Shown here piece after piece: positions 1-10,143 of a stretch of 64,000 bases of DNA. Source of the DNA: Callaeas wilsoni (lineage: Eukaryota; Chordata; Aves; Passeriformes; Callaeidae); contig VWPU01003031.1 in assembly GCA_013398955.1 (NCBI GenBank), positions 62,001 through 126,000 on the forward strand, given 5' to 3'. How positions within the stretch are numbered: the stretch's first letter is position 1; the number at the start of each line of letters is the position of its first letter. A program made the translations under genes and the position numbers. The notes beneath the pieces were generated by a model, which was given only the letters and a program-made list of their open reading frames with translations, was not told the DNA's origin and made no database searches.

Positions 1-699
1 TCCCCCCACTCCTTTTCTTTTTGAACTGATCTGCTAAGTCATGGTACACTGCTAGAAAACAAACTAACGAGCAAATAAACAAACACAAAAAAACCCCCGA
101 AGCACACAAAGCTTTTAAGAGAGGAGCCTACATGTCTCTCAATTCTGCTTCCTGTGACAAAGTGCCATGTTAAGTATTGAAAATAGAGGCTGAAGTAACA
201 GAAAGGTACCAGGGAAAGAAAATATGTGTGCTCTGTCCTGGTCTACTGCTGACTCACTCCCTAGTTGGGAAGTTGCACTTTCTCCTCTCATTTGCCTCAT
301 TCTCTTGACCATTAAATTAGGGTTAATGCTATTTACTAACCTCAGTGTGGCAACACAGTTCATTAATGAGACACAGTTTTGCCTCAAGAAGAGTCACGTA
401 ACTCTGAATATTCTGCATTGATTTCATCAGTAATTGTATAGACATTAGATTTCTTGTGGGGAACAAGAACTGCCAGACCAATAAGAGAAAGCAGCCTGCT
501 GATGAAGGAAGCAGAAAATACTGGCATCCCATTACACGGGCATGGGTAAAGATGTTCTCCTTATCTTATCATGCTCTTAAATAAAAAATTAAGTAACAAA
601 ACCAACAAAACAAAACAAAACAAGAAAAGAGAAAGAAAACCTGTTCTGTAGCACCTTAGTGGTTGGAGTATGTCCTCTTTGTAGCCTACAATTCCTTTC
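1..699. other. Unrecognised AT-rich sequence
   Basis: No gene or known repeat is recognised here. An A/C-rich patch of AACAA-type motifs lies near 598-628. Open frames are short (82 codons at most), occur on both strands and overlap one another, as expected by chance. Confidence 0.5.
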
Positions 700-1000
700 A
701 CTGAGCAATTCTGCCAGCATGGGTTTGTGAGAGGCAGGCCCTTCTTGACCCACCTGATCTCCTTCTATGACAGGGTGGCCTGCTTAATGGATGAAGGAAA
801 GGCTGTGGATGTGGACTCTCCCTGGACTTCAGTAAAGCCTCTGACACCGTTTTCCACAGCATTCTCTTGGAGAAACTGGCTGCAAGTGGCTTGGATGAGT
901 GCAATCTGGAATTACATCCAGCTGATGTCTGGTTACCAGTGGTGCTCCCTGGGAATCTATGGTTCTGTGTTTATGTGTAGCCTAAGAACTGGACAAATTA
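700..1000 (+). mobile_element. CR1 LINE fragment, reverse-transcriptase region, frameshifted
   Basis: The stretch from about 706 to 900 resembles the avian CR1 ORF2 reverse-transcriptase core: a block reading GRPFLTHLISFYDRV, then DEGKAVDV, then, after a change of frame near 815-825, DFSKA and SILLEKLAA, which surround the first catalytic aspartate of the family. The frame break means no functional protein. After about 905 the copy appears to skip the segment between the ILLEKLAA block and the next conserved block, then decays beyond about 960. CR1 normally truncates at the 5' end during insertion, but this piece lacks the 3' UTR as well, so it is a broken internal remnant. Both ends are approximate. 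Confidence 0.8.
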
Positions 1001-2262
1001 CTGTGTTTTCTGCACCTGGATTGAGGAATGGTTTTTAACTCCACAAGCAATGAACATAATAGATCTGTCCTACTTCGAGTTGTTGTGAATGTCTGTCTCT
1101 ATTCACTCTTCTTGCACCGCACTGAGAAACTGCTGCTCTGCTCACAGTTTGATCATTCATTTCAGTGGACAAATGCACCACAGGAAGGGTCTGGCCAGAT
1201 GAATTGGCCAGGCGACTATCAATGCTGATGGGGATATTTCTATTTGCAACACTGAAAATATCTTAGATTATTTTTTTTCTTTATATTGTAAAATTATTAT
1301 TAAGCTTGTATTTTTCTTCCCCAATCAGAAAGTTTTAAAATCAATATAAAAATAGAGAATATTTAATTCACAGTTTTACTGCCTTATTTTATTATTATTA
1401 TTATTTTACTCTAGGTGTTCTTGGTTTTCAATTCATTATGAATTTATTAAGATTTTTATTAGACTGGGTTTCTTTCTATCTTTTTTTTTTTTTTGCATTT
1501 GTTATAATATTACATTTTAATATATATTATAAAAAATCTTTGAATGAAGGTGAAACCTGCTTTGAAAACAAACTGATAGGATATTCAAAGGAATTTCATA
1601 GAGCAAGGACCAGATGGGTCTTAGCTGCCTGCTGAGGATTTGAGCCTAAATTCCTAGGTTATGAATGTTCAACCTACCTGATATATAATTTTAATAGGAC
1701 TTGATCTAATCATTGAAAAGCTACTGAAAGACTGCCACCAACTCCAGCAGACTTTGAATAAGGTTCTGGAATAAGGAGCAGAATGTTTTGTGGTGCTGAT
1801 ACATTATATAAAATTAATTCATTATCAAGCTTACAAAGACTACCCTTTTCCCAGTTGACTATTGTGTAAATATCTTAAAACCCTGTGGAGTTGAGATGTC
1901 TTGGCCTGTTTCATGTTCAGTGTTCATTTTCACTCCAATTATTTCTTACTTGCTATATCTACACATATAATCTGCCCATTCCTCCCACTTAACATATCCT
2001 TTGAACTTTTCAAATGCCTTCTGCTCCTCCTTATTATCTTTGCTTTACCACATCCTTGTCTCTCGTTCTATTTTTGATACTTTTTACTGGGATGAATATA
2101 GCTGGTATCCATCCTCTATATCTGCCAATTAGATACAGAACTTCATACTTTTTTTTTTTTCTCTTCTTCATAATGGTCGATTTTCTGCACTTCTGTTGAT
2201 ATCATTTCACTTCCTGAAAAATTATTCCATATATTAGATCTAAACCAGTCTCAAAAAAGGAG
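1001..2262. other. Unrecognised AT-rich sequence
   Basis: Nothing gene-like is seen. The first 200 bases may continue the decayed CR1. A TTA trinucleotide run lies at about 1388-1404 and a T-rich run at about 1481-1494. Open frames do not exceed 66 codons. Confidence 0.5.
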
Positions 2263-2286
2263 AAAAAAAAAAAAAAGGGGGGGGGG
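2263..2286. repeat. A14-G10 compound homopolymer
   Basis: Fourteen A residues are followed directly by ten G residues. This is a purine-only simple repeat that may vary in length or be miscounted in sequencing. Confidence 0.85.
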
Positions 2287-4384
2287 ATGGTCATGAGGGA
2301 GACAAGTTACATTAACTTCTGAGATTCTATTTTCACATACCCAGAGGAATAATTCATATCTGAATATATTATGATCACTAAAGTAGACTTTAGTTGCTCA
2401 ACTATTTCTGTTGCATTTATCATGCCTTGGCTTATTATAAGAGACCAAGTCCAGAACAGTTTCTGACTGCACTTGCTGCTAAGTACAATTGATAAAGGAG
2501 CTGATGACCACACTGTTCCTCCCTGACCCTCCAAGTATGGTCCAGTCATTAGCAAAAGACATGAGATTTATCTTTAATGAATGTTCAGCTAAGGGAATAG
2601 GAAGCTGGAGATGGAGAAGGAAAATGAACAGGCATATGTAATGAAATGATTGATGCTTTATTTTTTCTGCATCCTTTTCAGAAATCTAAATGCCATCAAT
2701 GACTTACATAATCCATTGTCAACATTTATTCTTATTTCAGTTATCTCCATAGCGGAAGGCAAGCTGCTTATATCATTTGTCTCTTCAGGCATAGTATCTT
2801 CCCTCTCTTATTACTTTAATCAATCATTGTTAGCTTATGTATAGCACATATCATTGCTACTGTTCTGTGGTGTGTCAGTCATTCATGCCAAACAGACCAG
2901 CTAGCAGCCCCGAAGGACCTCTATAAATGGAAATTCTCCTTTGCAAGCTGTTAAGCTTAAATGAGAGCATGAAAGCCCTTGCATGAACATCATAACCTTC
3001 CACAGTGCAGAAGGCTTTGATAACAGTGATGTCAGCACTTCCCAAACCAACACATCTCCAGGCAATGCGATGATCCTGCTCATTCCTCTGTGCCACTGCC
3101 ACATAAAAATCATCAGCAGAAAGCCAGGCTGAGGTCCAGACTAGTGGCAAGACCCAGCTGCCTCCCATTTCACTTTAAATGGTTGCCCAAGGCACTTTAT
3201 TTAACAGTTTAATAGATATTAATTTAGCATTCACTATCCTTTTTTTGTCAGACTGATGCAGGTTTTCTTCCATATGCGCGTTGCTAATAACATGGTAGGC
3301 TCTGACTCTATGTTCAGAGCTGTATAAGGTGTAGGGGGAAAAAACACACTCCTCTGTGACGATGAGTCTTTGTCAGGCTGAGAAAAAAAAAGGAAATAAA
3401 AGCGCAGAGCCAGGGGACTCAAGGTGAAATCCTAATCCACTGAGGATTCATAAAACCTCTGAGGCACACGGCTGCACTTGGAATACAGGACATGGCAAAG
3501 AAAGAGAAGTGGTTGGTTACCAGTACCTTCCACTACAAGGAACTGTTTTTATGTCCTGTTTGATCTGTGAGGCCACATTTCAGGAACTAGTTAAGCACTA
3601 TGCTGATGACAAGTCTCCACTGTAACATTACTGAAAGAAAAGTGTTATCTGATCCTCACCTCATGACTCCTGTTTGCCCATTTGCTCTTGTGCTTCTTAC
3701 GTGGAAAAAATGCGGACTTTATCAGATGAATTTTGCACTTTAGAATATACTGTTCCAGAGTGCCAGTTCTGTGCTCTGATTCCAATAATGGCTCTATCTT
3801 ACGGGTGCAGCGTGCCAGTAGAGCATATTTCACCATTGGAGAATATGCCTCAGTGTTTTTGTTAAACCCTCTTTGGCAGACTGGCGCTGTTACGTCGAAC
3901 ACTGAACAACAGGGAGGATGTAAATATCCATTTCCACTGTCTCTCACCTCAAAATAATCTTTATATTTATTATGCTGATTCTTCCTAGTTGGTCAGTTAT
4001 GTGATTCGGCAGCAGTGATGTTCCACATTTCCACCTGTTTGCATTTACTCTAAGGCTGCCAAGGGAACAATGGGGAAAATAATGCTCTTGTGAGCCATTC
4101 TGTTCACTATGTGTCAAAAAGTAATTTGAATCAAAGAGTCACTAACTTAATTGATGGCGATGGCTCCATCCAAAAAACAACCAAGGAATTGATGTTGTGC
4201 AAATTGCACATATATTGCTCTTGAATTTGTGAGCATATTCTTGTTTGCCTTGACAGCATGTAAATTACCTTTTGGACAGCTCAACACATTACTTAAGACG
4301 TGGCTGTGTGTGAATTTTTAGCTGCTTACAGGGGCAATAACAGCCTTCTCGTGAAACTGAAACTCACATTCATCTTCCTAGGTT
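2287..4384. other. Unrecognised sequence without a supported gene
   Basis: Two minus-strand frames of 97 (2875-3168) and 100 codons (3645-3947) occur. The second has open frames on the opposite strand over the same bases. I recognise no family in either, and no clear promoter or splice context supports them. The last part of the interval is ordinary AT-rich DNA. Confidence 0.45.
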
Positions 4385-4490
4385 TTGTTTGATTGTTGGG
4401 TTTTTTGTGGTTTTTGGTTTTGTTTCTTTGGGTTGGTTTTTTGTTTGTTTGTTTTTGGTTTTTTGTTTTGTTTTTTTTTTCCCCTTTGCT
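4385..4490. repeat. G/T-rich low-complexity tract
   Basis: The plus strand is almost entirely G and T, with runs such as GGTTTTTT and repeated GTTT, ending in a run of T. It directly precedes the solo LTR that starts at 4501. Confidence 0.8.
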
Positions 4491-4711
4491 AATTCATGGC
4501 TGTCTTGGGGTGATTTGACAATGATGCTTCATTCCCTGACTGTCTGCTTTATGCCCAGAAAATGAGTGCTGTATCTTGAAGATGGACCTGGGGGTGGGGC
4601 GGGGAGCCTTGGGCTCTTGCACAGGCTCTGTTCAAGCTCTCTCCCTGCCTGTGTTCCCCATAGTGTGGACTGGGATGCTACATTGTTCCTTTTGTTGGAC
4701 TGGTTGCTTTT

Positions 4712-4822
4712 GGCTTTTTGTTTGTTGGGTTTTTTGTTGTTGTTGCGTTTTTTTGGTTGGTTGGTTTGGTTTGTTGTTTTGGTTTTGGTTTTGGTTTTGG
4801 TTTTGGTTTTTGGTTTTTTTGC
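4712..4822. repeat. G/T tract with TTTTGG hexamers inside LTR D
   Basis: The plus strand is nearly pure G/T. From about 4775 to 4811 it is a run of TTTTGG hexamers. The tract lies within the LTR and probably expanded after or during its spread. Confidence 0.85.
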
Positions 4823-5272
4823 TAGTGTAAAGCAAAAACCTTTTTTTCCTTCTCTTTCTCCTAGCCAAGAGGCTGTACTGGGAATCCTCTCAGCAATTGG
4901 TTTTCTTTTTCCCTCGGCTTGCCCAAGGAGCAGGTGGGACCGCTCCAAACCCGAGACCTCGGAGGAGCCGAAGCGACATGAGACAGGACATTAAAATCCA
5001 CCAACTTCGGCTGCTGCAAGGAGAAGACTCGTTCCAGAAATCCAACAGGTTCCCAGCTGCTGTGAACTCTTTTCTCCTCCCGTCCCCATAGACAAAGAAG
5101 GGCAGTCGCCATCTTTGCCTTTCAGCCACGTGGCGAGGTGGGTCTGGGGTGTAAGGTTCAATTTTTATTTTATTTTTCTCCTTTTCCTTTCGTTTTCTAT
5201 GCCTCGTGGGCATCATGGGTTGTTTGGTTTTTTTTGTTTTTTTTTTGTTTTTTTCTTGGTTGCTTTTTTGTT

Positions 5273-5278
5273 AATAAA
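5273..5278 (+). promoter_or_regulatory. Polyadenylation signal AATAAA of LTR D
   Basis: AATAAA is followed by a G/T-rich stretch (repeated GTTT), the usual downstream element. It sits at about 83% of the LTR length, which fits the R/U5 border of a retroviral LTR. Confidence 0.6.
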
Positions 5279-5748
5279 CAGATTTGTTTGTTTGTTTTTT
5301 CACTTTCATCTCCTGGTATCCATTTCTCTCATTGTCAGAAGAAAGGGGAGTTATTGAAGCCCTCTCTCTTTAGAGAAAAACACTCAGAGCATTTTCCTCC
5401 TAGAATTTGTCTCAAAACTGAGACAATGGCACATACCAATTATTGCTTAACATCTCAAGTTTTAAACCCTGTGCCTTTTCAGCAATGCAGCATGCCAAAG
5501 AATACAGTAAGGCATTAATTCCTTCAGCAGATTAAAACTGGACGTAAATAGAAAATATCCAGGTAGCTGCCTGGGAAGGACACACACCATTTCAGAGACT
5601 TATATAAGATGTTAACACATTAATTGATCTCAGCTAATTTTAAACTCTTATAAGACTTACCTGAAGTCAAACTGTAGTTGGTTGAGGCTCCTGATAGAGT
5701 TGGCGGAAAGAGACATTCAGAAGGGATTCACTACAGTTTCTGATGATT

Positions 5749-5900
5749 TTGGAATCGCAGAATAATAAAAAGGCTTGGATTGGAAGGGACCTTTAAATTC
5801 CTCTAGTTCCAATCCCCCACCATGGGTAGGGACACTGCCCACTAGGTCAGGATGCTCCGGGTGTCATTCAATCTGTCATTGATCACTCCAGGTATGGGAA
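5749..5900 (-). mobile_element. CR1 LINE 3' end fragment
   Basis: Read on the minus strand this is the terminal part of an avian CR1. On the plus strand it runs from a decayed terminal repeat (GGAATCGCAGAAT) through TTGGAAGGGACC and the block around CCCACCATGGGTAGGGACA to an eroded match of the CTTCCAGGGATGGG block near 5899. It is about 150 bp, 5' truncated, and visibly diverged. Confidence 0.8.
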
Positions 5901-8900
5901 ATCAGGGAACCAAGATCTTGGTCTTTAGTCTGGAACTGAAAGGTCCTATTTAACCCTGCTTTGAAATCGTTTCACTATTCACAACATATTTGTTTAATAT
6001 TAACTCCAGAAGGCAATGACTGAAATCAGTATTTGTCATTTCAGGGACTTTTCAAACATGTGGTCATGGTATTTGTTGTTGAAGCCTATAAATGTAAACA
6101 GAATGGACCAAAGACGGGCAAGGAAACAGTGCTTAAAGATAAACATGACTTACCAAAATCATAAGTTAAAGGTTTTGACAGGTGAGTTAATACAAATATT
6201 TCTGGATGAGCACATACGTGAACTGTGACGGTTTTCTTAGATAAATAAATTGTTTGAGAAAATTTTTGTGTTTTTTTTTTAGTTCAAATTAGAAAACAGA
6301 AACATGACTACTGGGAATCAAGTAGCAAAAATTCAATATATTCATATTTTAATATTTTTGTATCTATCTACAAGTGTGTGCAAAATATGATACTATAGAT
6401 CCATTAAATAAATACTCTTAAGGAGCTAAAAAGCTGCAATAGCTACAAATACACTGCACATCTCAGAAAACTAATATGATATTAACCAACCTCGAAAAAG
6501 TATAAGTTAGATCACACTAAACTGAATTATTCCTCTAGTTTCAACCAGGTGTATACTACTCAACTTCCTTGTTCAAGCTGTTTGGGTAACAGAAATGTTA
6601 CCCAATTTACAGCTCATTAGGGAAAGAATAGTGCTTAATTTTTGGCCCATTCCACAATGGAATTAAATTAAACCAGTGGACCTGAGACTAAAAAACGTGG
6701 TACCAATCTGAGACCAGCTTCTTTTTCTTCAGGCAGTGACACAAGTCACAAGTCATGTTTTCTCCATAAAGACAAAGCACTGAGAAATTACAGGTGTTTA
6801 TATTGGTCCTGGACTGAGAAAACTGAATGGAAAAAGCAGTTCCATCTTCCAAAATCAAAAACCTAATACCAAAAGCACAGTGCTAGGGAGTAATTCCAAA
6901 CTAATTCAAAAAACTAATTCCTGAGTGTCTTGTAACACATAAAAAAATCTGATTCCACAAAGAGTTCCTCCGTCACAATTATCTGAAATATCATAATCTC
7001 ATAAAACTGAATACAAACAAGGCATGCATCATGGTGTTTGGGTTTTTTTTCCCAAGGGTCAAATATGTGTTGTTTGCCCATGAAGAACCTTCAGTCTAAT
7101 GTTACTTGAGATGTCTGCAAAAAGACCTTTCAGAACTTCTAAGAACAGATTTTAGAAAAAATTCACCAATACTTGTTGGTTAAAAGAAGTTAACAAATGT
7201 TTTTCATTCCATAGTGCCTGTTTTACTTGACTTTTTTCTTTAAGTCCTTCTCTCATTCAGTGGGTTTCTTTGCATTCATGTGTCATATCAGCTTGAACCC
7301 TGTATTCATAAATGCATAAATATGCGCAGAAACATTCACATACATGGCTAAAATTCTTTCATTATGTCATCTTTCCTTTTTATTTTTGCTGTGGGTGAAC
7401 TATAAAGTTCTGCTGAAACTAATCAACACAAAATTATAAAAAAAAAATCTTCCTTTTCCTTCTCAATACCGTCATAATATTCTATGCATATGAATCACCC
7501 TAGGCAAAAGCGAAAAAAAATTAGAAAAAATTACCAGCTTTTGATGCCTGCAAGCAAATACTGATTGGCTTAACAACAACAACAAAATATATATAATTAA
7601 TTATAAGCATCCCTCCTTCCCTGAAAAAAAAAAAACCAACAAAACATCATAATGTATCAGTTTGGGGCATTAATGTATCTGATAAGAGTATTTTGAGTTC
7701 CTACAAGGCTCCATCTGCTGATAAACCTCCTCTAGAACTGGCTGCGATGCAACATATTTGAACCCTCTAGAGGCAGCTGAGGAACATTAAGATGCCATTA
7801 ATGTTCATTTTACATGTCTGAGCTCTTCTGGTTGGGCTTCCTTTGTAAAATGGGACTGTAGGGTTATTTCCATCCAGATGTTACAGTGAGTATCTGTATT
7901 TGTTTATGGTATTTAATAATATCTTCTGGTTGAACAGAACAGTCTTAGAAGGCAGTGTATTTTTTTAGACAAAGGTTGTAGCTGCTATATGAATATTCAA
8001 CATTTTAATGCAGCAAAATTAAAAGGAAAATAAAGGAGAAAAGTGCCACTCATAGACAAAGAGAATGAAAGCAACTAGTAACAACATTGTTAGGTTTTTA
8101 AAATAAGGTTTTAATGAGTATGAATTGGGCTTTGATACAACATAAATTGGACTATTTACATGCTTAAGTTAAGCATGTGTTTAAATTGAGCACAAACACT
8201 TTGCTACCTGGGGATTTAGCGAAGATCCATTATAAGAAATGTCCTGGAAACCATGAAATGTAATAGGCAAGTACTCTGAACCAAGACAGGTTGCTTCTTA
8301 GTCTCTTTCTGATTCCTTTGCAGGTTTTCAGGCTCTCTGCTCTGCTTTCCCATGTGTGCTTGCATCCTGCACTCACGTGTTAGGCAGGATCATATCTTCC
8401 GAACCTGTGGACCTTGCCTTTTGCTCTTCTGTGGGCAGGAGAAATGAAGTGCTAGAGGCAACACTAGAATGTTTTTCTTGCCAGTGGAAACTTTAATGGC
8501 AGTGACTTCTGACAGCTGTATGCAATTTGTCAGAGGATTTCCAAGGTACCATGTTGCCTCTGACCACAGAGGAAACAGCTGAAAGATCAAAATCAGTCAC
8601 GTTTCTCTTTGTTCCCTTTCTATAATGGTGGTTTCAGGATTGGAAGCTGATGGGGCTGATGTTGACGCAGACTGGAGCAATGAAATTTGTCTTTTGGTGC
8701 ATTTTTGAGCTCTTGGGTTCAGGTTTTCTGCATTTTTCAGCACTTGCAGGAATCCAAAGCTGATTTCTGCACCCTCACTGGCTTACAAAAGTCTTTAACA
8801 GAAGCATAAGGTACTACAACGCCCACAGCCCAGTCCTGAGACTTGTCGGTGTGTGACACCCCACTGAAGTCAGGAGGAATCTTATCATGGACTTGCCTGA

Positions 8901-10112
8901 ACTCCCATCAGCAAAACAGACTCAGCAGTGCAAGTAAGGTATGAGCAAACTACTCTTTCATGACCCAAAGTAAATTCTCTAGATTTGCCACTGATTCTCC
9001 TGGCAGTCTTGGAAAAGCAATACCCCTCACCTTGGTGATCTGTAAACGACAGATATCTTCGCACGCCCGGTTTCGAAAAGGAATTTGACAACCATGTCAT
9101 GAAAACTGGAGAGCAACCTTTGAGCTCTAGATCTGAAGGAGAATCTATTTTTGTCAGATGTGTCCGTATGACATGGAGGACTAATCCTGATTTTATTTCA
9201 CAGGAGGCATTAGACAGAGGCTGATCTCATCACAGCTTCAGGCAAGTTGTGGTGCTCCAGACTGCCACGCATTTTGATTCCCTGTGCCATTCTGACGCAA
9301 GCAGAGAAGGATGCACCCAGAAAAAAAAGGAAAAAAAAAAAAAAAACATCATCTTCTCCTTCTTCTTAATGATGCCAAATGTGAATGGTGCAATAAAGTA
9401 CATGTGTAGCCACATTAGCTTCTTTCCAAAATGAGGTGCACAGAAATCGAGAAGTGCCCATCACGCAGTATGAATATGCAAGTAGTCATTACAAGAACCA
9501 TGCTCCCAAATGTGGCAGCAAAGCTTTGGAGGTCTGACGAAGATGATTTCATGCCATCTGCCACCTGCTTCTGAAGGATAATGGCTGGCTGGTGTGTATG
9601 AGGCTTGTTCTAAATGTTATCATACTGTCTTCTTTCTTAAATTATGTGGCTAAAATGAGCCTGTCTTTGTTTTATTTCAATTGACACCAGATGCGGGGAC
9701 TTGGATTCGGGTTTTCTGTTTTGCAAACACAGGCTTGGCAAAGAGAAAGCAGGAATGATAGTCAAAGCAGCTCTGATAACAGAAGAAATCCTTCTGATAA
9801 ACCTTCACCTAAATTTCATCTGTAAGAAAAAGAAACAGAAAAACAAGACAGGATTTGACATTGCCCTGACTGTTGTTAAAGGAACAAAGAATTATGTTGT
9901 TTCAGGTCCTTTTCTCATTCTATTGCTGCTAATAATATTGATCATCATTATAAAAATCCAGACCTAAAATACATTCTCTGTATCGATCTGGCACACTGAA
10001 AAAGTTTATAAATAGTAATATCAGAAATTTCTGATAGCTGCAACAATCAACAGATTTGAAGTATTTTTATCTCAGCCTTTTAATTCTCTTTTATATTACC
10101 CTAATGCCTTAA
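5901..10112. other. Long unrecognised AT-rich stretch
   Basis: No gene, LTR or LINE is recognised in these 4.2 kb. Simple tracts include CAA repeats near 7575-7590 and an interrupted A run at about 9321-9346. An 88-codon plus frame at 9701-9967 ends in a hydrophobic run of Leu and Ile, but this is encoded by AT-rich low-complexity DNA and has no supporting context. A motif near 8858-8880 may be a scrap of an ancient reptilian CR1-type repeat. Confidence 0.45.
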
Positions 10113-10143
10113 CCTTTTTTTTTCTTTTTTTTTTTTTTTTTTT
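10113..10143. repeat. Poly-T tract interrupted by one C
   Basis: About 31 bases of T with a single C, a homopolymer-like simple repeat. Confidence 0.9.

Larger units (their letters stand above)
4501..5425 (+). mobile_element. Solo LTR, family D (related to C), perfect 5-bp target duplication
   Basis: The element starts TGTCTTGGGGTGATT and ends AACTGAGACA, and is flanked on both sides by ATGGC (4496-4500 and 5426-5430), a perfect 5-bp target-site duplication. Its first 15 bases are identical to the start of the LTR C copy at 38813-39455 read on the minus strand. Its 3' third shares with C an AATAAA signal (5273-5278), a following TTTTTTCACTTTCA block and a TTTCCTCCT block before the end. The middle differs from C and holds a long G/T-rich tract and a CpG-rich segment (about 4910-5145). 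No internal retroviral region follows, so this is a recombined solo LTR. Retroviral-type LTR is well supported by the termini and duplication; family name is not assigned. Confidence 0.85.

Noticed and set aside
2875..3168. 97-codon minus frame with non-repetitive composition
   Set aside because: I could not match it to a family or find clear splice sites; it is kept only as a weak possibility for a conservation check.
4566..4994. 142-codon plus frame and 139-codon minus frame near 4.5-5.0 kb
   Set aside because: Both come from the G/T-rich tract within LTR D.
9701..9967. 88-codon frame with a hydrophobic Leu/Ile C-terminus resembling a membrane anchor
   Set aside because: The hydrophobic run is encoded by an AT-rich CTATTG/ATAAT-type low-complexity stretch, and nothing else supports a gene.
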